Assembly (NCBI RefSeq): GCF_014138435.1
Contig: NZ_JACJIM010000011.1
Coordinates: 1 to 64,000, forward strand
From: Methylobacterium fujisawaense
GTDB taxonomy: Bacteria > Pseudomonadota > Alphaproteobacteria > Rhizobiales > Beijerinckiaceae
Direction: 5' to 3'
Length of the DNA stretch: 64,000 bases
This document shows, piece by piece, positions 7,797-14,902 of the stretch (its first letter is position 1; each line of letters begins with the position of its first letter). The position numbers and the translations under genes were made by a program. The notes under the pieces were generated by a model, which made no database searches, was not told the origin of the DNA, and was given only the letters and a program-made list of their open reading frames with translations.

Positions 7797-8540
7797 ATGG
7801 ATGCGCAGGAGCAGGCACCCGGCCTCGTCCGGGGCGAGGGTCTGACGGCGTGGCGGCAGATCGCCGACGCGCTGACGGCCGAGATCGCGGCGGGGCGCTA
7901 TCCGCCGGGACAGCAGCTGCCCGCCGAGGCCGCCCTGGCGGCGCGCTTCGCCGTGAACCGGCACACCGTGCGACGTGCCCTCGCGGCGCTCGCCGAGGGC
8001 GGGCTCGTGCGCGCCAGCCAGGGCCGGGGCACCTTCGTGGAGGAGGCACCCCTCGCCTACCCGATCGGGCCGCGCACGCGGTTCTCCGAGATCGTCGCCG
8101 GGGCCGGACGCGAGGCCTGGGGCGACCTCGTCGCCTCGACTACGGTCCCGGCCGGGCCCGAGCAGGCGGCAGCTCTGGCCCTCGCCCCCGGCGCGCCGAT
8201 CCTGGAGCTGCTGACGGTCCACCGGGCGGACGACGCCCCGCTCTCGACGGCGCTGACCTGGCTGCCGCTGCCGCGCTTCGCGGGCTTCGCCGAGGCCTAT
8301 GCCGAGCGCGGCTCGATCACCCGGGCTTTCGCGGCCTGCGGCCTGCACGACTATACCCGGCTCTCGACGCGCATCCGCGCCCGGCCGGCCGATTCCGCGG
8401 AGGCGCAGCGCCTCGACATCGCCCCGGGGCGGGTCGTTCTGGTGGTGTCGAGCGTCAACATCGATCCTGCCGGCGTGCCGATCCAGGCGAACCGCACCCT
8501 GTTCGCCGCCGACCGGGTGGAGCTGGTGATCGGCGGGTGA
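7797..8540 (+). CDS. phnF: Phosphonate operon regulator PhnF (GntR/HutC family)
   Basis: A 247-residue repressor. An N-terminal winged HTH (residues about 16-80: LPAEAALAARFAVNRHTVRRALAALAEGGLVRASQGRGTFV) is followed by a UTRA effector domain. It is divergent from phnG and convergent with phnE2, so it sits between the two phn operons. The ATG at 7797 is chosen over a TTG four codons earlier. The stop codon lies inside a 4-copy 11-bp tandem repeat, so slippage could alter the C-terminus. Confidence 0.88.
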   Translation: MDAQEQAPGLVRGEGLTAWRQIADALTAEIAAGRYPPGQQLPAEAALAARFAVNRHTVRRALAALAEGGLVRASQGRGTFVEEAPLAYPIGPRTRFSEIVAGAGREAWGDLVASTTVPAGPEQAAALALAPGAPILELLTVHRADDAPLSTALTWLPLPRFAGFAEAYAERGSITRAFAACGLHDYTRLSTRIRARPADSAEAQRLDIAPGRVVLVVSSVNIDPAGVPIQANRTLFAADRVELVIGG

Positions 8541-8569
8541 TCGGCGGGTGATCGGCGGGTGATCGGCGG
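8526..8569. repeat. Four tandem copies of an 11-bp unit at the 3' end of phnF
   Basis: GTGATCGGCGG repeated exactly four times. The phnF stop TGA falls in the second copy, so copy-number change would shift the reading frame of the last residues. The repeat fills most of the gap to phnE2. Confidence 0.9.
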
Positions 8570-8586
8570 TTTATCGGGCCGCCGGC

Positions 8587-9453
8587 TCAGCGCGCCGCCG
8601 GCCCGATGATCGCCCGGCGCAGGCGGGTCGAGACCCAGTCGATCGCCGCCACGGTGACGAGAATCATCAGCACCAGGAAGGCGACCTGCTGCAGCTCCAG
8701 AACGCGGATCAGCTCGGTGAGGTATTGACCGATGCCCCCGGCGCCGACGATGCCGATGATCGTCGCCGACCGGGTGTTCGACTCGAAGAAGTACAGGACC
8801 TGGCTCGCCAGCACCGGCAGGACCCCGGGGATCAGCCCGAAGCGGATGCGGTGCAGGCGCGAGCCGCCCGAGGCGACGACGCCCTCGCCGGCACGCTTGT
8901 CGCAGGTCTCGATCGCCTCGGAGAACAGCTTTCCGAGCGCCCCGAAATCCGAGCACGCGATGGCGAGCGCCCCCGCGAAGGGGCCCAGGCCCACGACGTT
9001 GATCCAGATCAGCGCCCAGATCAGCACGTCCACCGAGCGCATCACGTCGAGGCCGCGGCGGACGGCGAACCGCGCGAAGGGGTTGGGCACGACGTTCCGG
9101 GCCGCCAGGAACGCCACCGGGAAGGCGAAGACCGCCGCCGTCAGCGTGCCCAGGAAGGCGATGCCCAGGGTCTCGCCCAGCGCGTGCAGGAAGGTCCAGA
9201 ACTGGCCCTCCGGGGACGGCGGCAGCATCAGCACCGCGAAGGTACCGAGCCGCCCGAGCCCGTGGAGGATCCGCGCCATCGAGAAGTCGAGGCGCCAGTA
9301 GCCGAACGCCGCGAGCCCGATCAGGACGGCGAGCAGGGCGGCGAGCCGCGCCCGCCCCGGCCAGTCGGTGCGGAACTGCGCGGGGTAGCGCGCGCGCAGG
9401 CGGGCGAGGTCGGCCCGGGCCGCCGCCCGCAGGGCCTCGGGACGCGCGCTCAT
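8587..9453 (-). CDS. phnE: Phosphonate ABC transporter permease PhnE (second copy)
   Basis: A 288-residue inner-membrane permease of the phosphonate importer. Several hydrophobic helices are clear (ALLAVLIGLAAFGYWRL, FLGTLTAAVFAFPVAFLAA, VLIWALIWINVVGLGP). The EAA-type loop lies around DFGALGKLFSEAIETCDKRAGEGVVASGG. The ATG at 9453 overlaps the phnE1 stop by 4 nt. It pairs with phnE1 as a heterodimeric channel. Confidence 0.92.
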   Translation of the reverse strand: MSARPEALRAAARADLARLRARYPAQFRTDWPGRARLAALLAVLIGLAAFGYWRLDFSMARILHGLGRLGTFAVLMLPPSPEGQFWTFLHALGETLGIAFLGTLTAAVFAFPVAFLAARNVVPNPFARFAVRRGLDVMRSVDVLIWALIWINVVGLGPFAGALAIACSDFGALGKLFSEAIETCDKRAGEGVVASGGSRLHRIRFGLIPGVLPVLASQVLYFFESNTRSATIIGIVGAGGIGQYLTELIRVLELQQVAFLVLMILVTVAAIDWVSTRLRRAIIGPAAR

Positions 9454-10331
9454 CGGGCCTGCTCCGCGCCGATCAGGCGGTGACGGACCCGCTCGGTGGC
9501 GAGGTCGATGCAGAACACGGTCAGGATGATCAGCACGAGGATCGCGCTCACGTCCGCGTAGTAGAAATTTCGGATCGCCACGAGGAATTCCTGGCCGATG
9601 CCGCCGGCGCCGACGAAGCCCATCACCCCGGCCCCGCGCACGTTGATCTCGAAGCGCAGCAGCGCGTAGGAGGCGAAGTTCGACAGCACCTGCGGCAGCA
9701 CCGCGAAGCGTACCGTCTGGACCCAGGTGGCGCCCGAGGCCGACAGGCCCTCGACGGGCCGCATGTCGATGTTCTCGACCACCTCGGAGAACAGCTTGCC
9801 GAGCGCCCCCGTGGTGTGGATCGCGATGGCGAGCACGCCCACCATCGGGCCGAGCCCGAAGGCGATCACGAAGATGAGGGCGAACACCACCTCGGGGACG
9901 GTGCGGCACAGCTCTAGGAGGCGCTTGGCGCCGACGCGCAGCAGGCGCGACCGCACGAGGTTGGCGGCGGCCACGAAGCTGAGGGCGAAGCCCGCGAGCC
10001 CCCCGAGCAGCGTCCCGAGATAGGCCATGAGCAGGGTCTCGCCCAGCAGGCCCAGCCATTTGGGCAGGCCCCAGTACCAGCTGCGGACGTCTTCGAGCGG
10101 GTGCTCGAGGCTGATCGGCGGCAGGATCTGCTGGATGTAGGCGGTGAACTTGCCGATGTTCTCGGCGAAGACCAGCGGCCGCACCTCGGCGACCAAGCCG
10201 GCGACCAGGGCGAGCGCCGCCACAAGGGCGAAGCCCGCCAGCGTGCGGCGGCGCGCAGCGCCGGTCGCCGCCGCGTAGAGGCCGGAGAGGGCGGCTTCCC
10301 GCTCCGGCGACAGGGGTGTCAGACCGCGCAA
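9450..10331 (-). CDS. phnE: Phosphonate ABC transporter permease PhnE (first copy)
   Basis: A 293-residue inner-membrane permease. It carries hydrophobic helices, the EAA loop TTGALGKLFSEVVENIDMRPVEGLSASGA and the family end GVMGFVGAGGIGQEFLVAIRNFYYADVSAIL. The best start is a TTG at 10331, 16 nt after phnD; no ATG is suitably placed, so the exact N-terminus is uncertain. Operon order is phnC-phnD-phnE1-phnE2. Confidence 0.91.
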   Translation of the reverse strand: MRGLTPLSPEREAALSGLYAAATGAARRRTLAGFALVAALALVAGLVAEVRPLVFAENIGKFTAYIQQILPPISLEHPLEDVRSWYWGLPKWLGLLGETLLMAYLGTLLGGLAGFALSFVAAANLVRSRLLRVGAKRLLELCRTVPEVVFALIFVIAFGLGPMVGVLAIAIHTTGALGKLFSEVVENIDMRPVEGLSASGATWVQTVRFAVLPQVLSNFASYALLRFEINVRGAGVMGFVGAGGIGQEFLVAIRNFYYADVSAILVLIILTVFCIDLATERVRHRLIGAEQAR

Positions 10332-10347
10332 GGCGGGCGGGCCCGGA

Positions 10348-11277
10348 TCAGGACTTCCGGCGCTGCTCGTCGTTGAACCGCAGCATGTCGATGATCGGCT
10401 GATAATCCTTGAGGGTCACCGGCGTCAGATCCTGGTCCTTGCCGTCGGAGAGACGGTCGAAGGCGGCCTTGTCGGCCTTCGGCAGGGCCACGAAGGCGTC
10501 GCGGATCCTGGCCTTCAGGTCGTCCGGCAGGCTCGTCAGCATGGCGAAGGGCCCCTCCGGCAGGAAGTCGGACTTGAACACGACCCGGAAGTCCGATTGC
10601 TGCATCGGCGTGCCGTCGGGCTTCTTGAGCATGCCCTTGGCGGCCATGCGGGTGACCATCGTGTCGGTCTCGGAATTCCACAGGTTGGCGGCGGCGTCGG
10701 CCGTGCCCTGGGTGAGCGCCAGCACGGCGTTCTCGTGGCTGCCGGCGTAGAAGGTCTTGCCGAAGAACTTCTCCACGTCGTAGCCGGCCCGCTTCAGGAA
10801 GAAGCGCGGCGCCTGGTTGCCCGAGGTGGAGTTCGGATCGACCAGGGCGAGGTTCTTGCCCTTGAGATCCTCGACGGTCTTGTAGGGGCTGGAGGCCAGA
10901 ACGTAGACCACCGAATAGTAGCCCGAGGCGCCGGTCTCGTGCTTCTGGTTGACGATCGGCTCGATCTTCACGCCGGTCATCACGGCCCGCGCGAAGGAGG
11001 CCGGCCCGTACCACGCGATCTGGATGTTGCCGGCCCGCTGGCCCTCGATGACGGCGGCGTAGTCGCTCGCCACCCGCAGCTTCACCGGCACGCCGAGCGT
11101 CTTGGTCAGGTAGGCGGTGAGCGGCGCCCAGCGGTCGGCGGTGCCCGAGGCGTTCTCGGCCGGGATCACGCCGAGCGTCAGCTCCGGATACTGGGCCTTC
11201 CAGTCCTGGGCGGCGGCCGGCAGGCCGAGGAGGGCGAGAGCCGCGGCGGCGCCGGCGAGAGTGCGTCGGGTGATCAT
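10348..11277 (-). CDS. phnD: Phosphonate ABC transporter substrate-binding protein PhnD
   Basis: A 309-residue periplasmic binding protein for phosphonates (2-aminoethylphosphonate in E. coli). The signal peptide MITRRTLAGAAAALALLGLPAAAQ is followed by LTLGVIPAENASGTADRW, IAWYGPASFARAV and LVDPNSTSGNQAPRFFLK, all typical of the PhnD family. The 97-nt gap from phnC shows no terminator, so it probably belongs to the phnC transcript. Confidence 0.94.
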   Translation of the reverse strand: MITRRTLAGAAAALALLGLPAAAQDWKAQYPELTLGVIPAENASGTADRWAPLTAYLTKTLGVPVKLRVASDYAAVIEGQRAGNIQIAWYGPASFARAVMTGVKIEPIVNQKHETGASGYYSVVYVLASSPYKTVEDLKGKNLALVDPNSTSGNQAPRFFLKRAGYDVEKFFGKTFYAGSHENAVLALTQGTADAAANLWNSETDTMVTRMAAKGMLKKPDGTPMQQSDFRVVFKSDFLPEGPFAMLTSLPDDLKARIRDAFVALPKADKAAFDRLSDGKDQDLTPVTLKDYQPIIDMLRFNDEQRRKS

Positions 11278-11374
11278 CGTGTCGTCCTTCGTGACGGCGT
11301 AGGGCAGGAAGTTCGGCCGGCCGGAGGCCGGTCGCGCGTTTCCCGAATGGTTGTTGGGGCTTGGAGGGCCCGGA

Positions 11375-12223
11375 TCAGGCGCCGAGGGCGGCCTCGCGGA
11401 CCGGCCGCGCCGGCACGAGACCGGGCCGGCCGGGCATCGCGGCCCGCTGCTCCGCCTCGCGCTGCGCGGAATCGTCCAGCACCTCGCCGGCCTCCAGGCC
11501 GTAGAGCCGGCGCGCCACGTCCTCGGTGAGGTCGAACGGTCCGCCCTCGAACACGACCCGCCCGGCCGCGAGGCCCACGAGGCGGTCGCAATAGGCGCGC
11601 GCGAGGTCGAGGGAGTGCAGGTTGCACAGCACCGTGATGCCGTAGCGCCGGTTCACCTCGGCCAGCGCGTCCATCACGAGCCGGGTGTTGCGCGGGTCGA
11701 GGGAGGCCACCGGCTCGTCGGCGAGCAGGATCTCGGGCTCCTGCACGAGGGCGCGGGCGATGGCGACCCGCTGCTGCTGCCCGCCCGACAGGCCGTCGGC
11801 GCGCTGGCCGGCGAACTCGCCCATGTCGAAGCCCTCCAGGGCGGCGAGCGCCATGGCCCGGTCTTCGGCGGACCATTGCCGCAGCAGGGAACGGTAGCTC
11901 GGCACGTGGCTGAGCCGGCCCATCAGCACGTTGGTCATCACGTCGAGGCGGCCGACGAGGTTGAACTGCTGGAAGATCATGGCGCAGCGGGTCCGCCATT
12001 CGCGCAGGTCGCGGCCCCGCAGGGTGGTGACCTCACGGCCGTCGTGGAGAATGCGCCCCGAACTCGGGTCCGCCAGCCGGTTGATCAGGCGCAGCAGCGT
12101 CGACTTGCCGGCGCCCGACCGGCCGATCACGCCGACGAAGCTGCCGGGCTCGATCCGGAGCGACACGCCGTCGACGGCGCGCCGGTCGCCGTACTGGCGC
12201 GTGAGATCCTCGATAACCAGCAT
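11375..12223 (-). CDS. phnC: Phosphonate ABC transporter ATP-binding protein PhnC
   Basis: A 282-residue ATPase that energises PhnE. Walker A GRSGAGKST, signature LSGGQQQRVAIARAL, Walker B ILLADEPVASLD and CNLHSLDLA are intact. The ATG at 12223 (MLVIEDLTRQYG) fits the family; an in-frame start at 12268 would add 15 residues and overlap a candidate Pho box. First gene of phnC-D-E1-E2. Confidence 0.92.
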   Translation of the reverse strand: MLVIEDLTRQYGDRRAVDGVSLRIEPGSFVGVIGRSGAGKSTLLRLINRLADPSSGRILHDGREVTTLRGRDLREWRTRCAMIFQQFNLVGRLDVMTNVLMGRLSHVPSYRSLLRQWSAEDRAMALAALEGFDMGEFAGQRADGLSGGQQQRVAIARALVQEPEILLADEPVASLDPRNTRLVMDALAEVNRRYGITVLCNLHSLDLARAYCDRLVGLAAGRVVFEGGPFDLTEDVARRLYGLEAGEVLDDSAQREAEQRAAMPGRPGLVPARPVREAALGA

Positions 12224-12266
12224 GCCACCATCCGCCGGGGAATGGCCGCAGGTAAACGCCGATTTC

Positions 12267-12284
12267 ACGACGATTGGATGACGA
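12267..12284 (-). promoter_or_regulatory. Candidate Pho box upstream of phnC
   Basis: On the minus strand TCGTCAT-CCAA-TCGTCGT, a 7-4-7 direct repeat 44 nt before the phnC ATG. The CCAA spacer is the same as in the phnG site. Confidence 0.45.
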
Positions 12285-12335
12285 ATACAGATCGGTTATG
12301 TTTGCCGGCACAATTCTTACATTTTGATAGCCGGC

Positions 12336-12956
12336 TTAAACTTCATAGCGCTCGAGGAATGCTTCGATGGGCAGGCCGCGGAAATCCGGAAGCGCCCGGC
12401 GCAGCCGTTCGTGATCCCAGTCCCACCATGCCAGGCGCATCAGACGTTCGGCGATGGCCTCGGGGAAGCGGCGCCGGACCGGTTTGGCGGGATTGCCGAC
12501 AACGATCGTGTAGGGTTCGACGTCGCGGGTGACGATGGCGCCCGCGCCGACCACGGCGCCGGTGCCGATGGTGCGGCCGGGCAGGACAACGACGCCGTGG
12601 CCGATCCAGACATCGTGGCCGATCGCCACCGGGCTCGCCCGGCGCCGGTCGAAGAAGGCGGGCTCGTCGGACTCCTCCGGCCAGTAGGCTCGTGCCCGGT
12701 AGGTGAAATGCGCCTGCGACGCGCGCTCCATCGGGTGGTTGCCGGGATTGATCCGCACGCTGGCGGCGATCGAGCAGAACTTGCCGATGGTCGTGTAGAT
12801 CACCTCGCAATCCTGACCGATGTAGGAATAATCGTCGAGGATCGTCTCGGTGAGGCGGGTTCGCGCGCCGACCTCCGTGTAGTGGCCGAGGCGGCAATCC
12901 ACGACCCGGGCGCTGGGATCGCGTGCGGGTTCGAGTCCGAGGGGACGGTCAACCAC
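12336..12956 (-). CDS. Phosphonate-operon hexapeptide acetyltransferase (TIGR03308-like)
   Basis: A 206-residue left-handed beta-helix acyltransferase, with hexapeptide turns in IGHDVWIGHGVVVLPGRTIGTGAVVGAGAIVTRDVEPYTIVVGNPAKPVRRRF. This branch of the DapH/VatB-type family is recurrently found in phn operons and may acetylate aminoalkylphosphonates, a role played by PhnO in E. coli; that role is inferred. The start is a GTG at 12956, overlapping the preceding gene by 8 nt, so the two are co-transcribed. No phnO of the GNAT type is visible in the window. Confidence 0.85.
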   Translation of the reverse strand: MVDRPLGLEPARDPSARVVDCRLGHYTEVGARTRLTETILDDYSYIGQDCEVIYTTIGKFCSIAASVRINPGNHPMERASQAHFTYRARAYWPEESDEPAFFDRRRASPVAIGHDVWIGHGVVVLPGRTIGTGAVVGAGAIVTRDVEPYTIVVGNPAKPVRRRFPEAIAERLMRLAWWDWDHERLRRALPDFRGLPIEAFLERYEV

Positions 12957-13635
12957 GGGGCTCTCCGAAGGGCAGGCGCGCCAGGAGCCGGAACGGGCCG
13001 GACCCGTCCTGGGTCAGGAGGCACACGGCGTCGATCACAAGGGGCTCCGGCCCCGCGGCGGCGTAGGCCTCGGACAGGCGCCGGTGCCAGGCTTCGCGCT
13101 CCGCCTCCGGCAGGGCGTCGGTCAGGGTCATGTGGAAGCGGAAGGCCTCGAACACGTACGGGTAGCCCCAGCGCGCCAGCAGCGCCCGCCCGCGCGGGTC
13201 GAGGCGCTCCGGGCGGCGCTTGGCGCGCTCGGCCTCGGTGAGCGGCGCACGGAACGGGTCGAGGGCGGCGACGCACTCGGCGGCGAAGAGCCCCAGCTCC
13301 GGCGGGGGAGCTTCCGGCACGAGGGCGAGGAACGGCCCGAGGGTGGCGACCCGGAGCGGGCCCACCGCCACCGGCGGGTGCGCGGCCGCGAGGTCACGGG
13401 TGGCGGCGACGAGATCCGCCTCCGTGGTGCCCGCCGCGAGGCGCAGCGGCGCCTTGAGGGTGGCGTGGAACCCGTAGATCCGGGCCCCCGCCGTGACGGC
13501 GGCGAGGTCGCTCAAGCCCTCCGGGTGCGGGACCGACGCCCCCGAGACGGGGTCGGTGCCGAAGACGGACCGGCCGAAGGCCTCCAGCCGGGAACCCGGG
13601 GCGGGCAGGCAGTAGAGAGCGTAGCGGCGCGACAC
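12949..13635 (-). CDS. DUF1045 phosphonate-metabolism protein, 2H-phosphoesterase fold
   Basis: A 228-residue protein of the family often annotated as putative phosphonate metabolism protein. The two HxT motifs of 2H phosphoesterases are visible: FHATLKAPL near residue 56 and FHMTLTDAL near residue 167. By fold it should act on cyclic phosphodiesters or RNA-like esters. The C-P lyase pathway yields 5-phosphoribosyl 1,2-cyclic phosphate, normally opened by PhnP. No phnP is present here, so this protein is a candidate replacement (inference). GTG start at 13635. Confidence 0.85.
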   Translation of the reverse strand: MSRRYALYCLPAPGSRLEAFGRSVFGTDPVSGASVPHPEGLSDLAAVTAGARIYGFHATLKAPLRLAAGTTEADLVAATRDLAAAHPPVAVGPLRVATLGPFLALVPEAPPPELGLFAAECVAALDPFRAPLTEAERAKRRPERLDPRGRALLARWGYPYVFEAFRFHMTLTDALPEAEREAWHRRLSEAYAAAGPEPLVIDAVCLLTQDGSGPFRLLARLPFGEPRG

Positions 13636-13662
13636 CTTTCGGCCTCCGATCGTCGGCCGCCG

Positions 13663-14811
13663 TCAGGCCGTCGGCGCGTAGGGACGCGCCTCGGCGGCCC
13701 GCCGGGGGCGCACGTCCATGGCGTTGCCCCGCCACACGATGGCGCTCTGCATCCAGGCGCCGAGCCAGATCGCCGGGATCAGGGCGTCGCGCACCAGGAA
13801 GGCCGCCAGCAGGCGGGGCGAACGGTGCCAGCCCGCGCGGATCGCGAGCCGGTGCTCGGCGGCATAGCACAGGCCGGCGAGGCCGGCAGCGCCGACGAGG
13901 CCCGTGAAGCTGCCGGCCCAGAGGGCGATGAGAAGCGCCGGCAACAGGACACCGCTGCCGATCTCGGGAGCGAAGAACAGCGGGAAGGTCACGCGGCGCA
14001 GGCGCGCCCAGCGCAGCTGCCGCGCCCAGACCTCCTGGAAGCCGCGCGGCCCGAGCGGCTGCTCGAACGGGCTCGCCACGAGGTGGACCCGCTTGCCGGC
14101 GGCCCGGACGAGCTTGGTGGCGGCCGCGTCCTCGGCGATCTCGGCCGCGAGCGCCTGCAGGCCGCCCTGCGCCTCAAGAAAGGGCTTGTGCCACAGCATG
14201 CTCTTGCCCTGCGCGAAGCCCAGCCCGAACGCCTCGGCGGCGTATTGCCAGCGGGCCTGCAGGGTGTTCAGGAAGGCGCATTCCACCTCGGCCATGAAGC
14301 TGCCCGGGCGCGCCCCGGCGGGGGTCGAGCAGACGAGGCCGGTATCGTCCCGCCACGCCGCCTGGAGCCGCTGGAGGTAGTCCGGCGGCATGGCCACGTT
14401 GGAATCGGCGAGCACCACCCAGTCGTGGGCGGCGGCCCGCCAGCCCCGCAGGCAATTGTTGAGCTTCGGATTCTCGCAGAGGCGCTCGTCGCCGAGGATC
14501 AGGCGGGCGGGCACGCGCGGATGGGCCGCGATCAGCCGCCGGACCATCGGCACGATCGGGTCCCCGGGGTCGGCCACGCAGAAGATCAGCTCGTAGGACG
14601 GGTAGTCGAGGCGGAAGCTCCGGGTGAGCATCTCCTCGCTGTAAGCCTCGATCCCGTGAAGCGGACGGACCACGGAGACGGGCGCGCCGTCCGGAAACCG
14701 CGACGGCCCGTGGCTCCGGCCGAGGCGCCGGCCCGCGACGCCGATGCTGACGATCTGGACGAGGGCCAGAAGCGCGCCGAGGGACAGGGCCGGCACCGTG
14801 GCGTCAAGCAT
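13663..14811 (-). CDS. Ceramide glucosyltransferase-like protein (GT21)
   Basis: A 382-residue membrane glycosyltransferase that transfers a sugar from a nucleotide donor to ceramide or a related lipid. It has an N-terminal membrane helix, VVRPLHGIE, the donor-binding ADSNVAMPPDYLQRL, the catalytic EDAAATKLVR and the QLRWARLRR motif (Q/RxxRW type). C-terminal hydrophobic helices follow. Its upstream region holds a candidate Pho box, suggesting glycolipid synthesis under phosphate limitation. The acceptor and sugar cannot be read from sequence. Confidence 0.82.
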   Translation of the reverse strand: MLDATVPALSLGALLALVQIVSIGVAGRRLGRSHGPSRFPDGAPVSVVRPLHGIEAYSEEMLTRSFRLDYPSYELIFCVADPGDPIVPMVRRLIAAHPRVPARLILGDERLCENPKLNNCLRGWRAAAHDWVVLADSNVAMPPDYLQRLQAAWRDDTGLVCSTPAGARPGSFMAEVECAFLNTLQARWQYAAEAFGLGFAQGKSMLWHKPFLEAQGGLQALAAEIAEDAAATKLVRAAGKRVHLVASPFEQPLGPRGFQEVWARQLRWARLRRVTFPLFFAPEIGSGVLLPALLIALWAGSFTGLVGAAGLAGLCYAAEHRLAIRAGWHRSPRLLAAFLVRDALIPAIWLGAWMQSAIVWRGNAMDVRPRRAAEARPYAPTA

Positions 14812-14863
14812 GCGGATCCCTCGATCGATGAAGCGAGCGGTCCGGTCCGCTAGCGGCCGGACC

Positions 14864-14881
14864 GCGTCAGGCGTGTGACAG
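14864..14881 (-). promoter_or_regulatory. Candidate Pho box upstream of the GT21 gene
   Basis: On the minus strand CTGTCAC-ACGC-CTGACGC, with a perfect first half-site and 7-4-7 spacing. It lies 53 nt before the ATG at 14811. Confidence 0.45.
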
Positions 14882-14902
14882 AGGCGACGTCGTCCGGCGT
14901 GT

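Noticed and set aside
8587..10059. One very long permease frame covering both phnE genes
   Set aside because: Only the C-terminal 288 residues match PhnE; the rest is the shadow of phnE1 in another frame, and an ATG at 9453 overlaps the phnE1 stop as expected.
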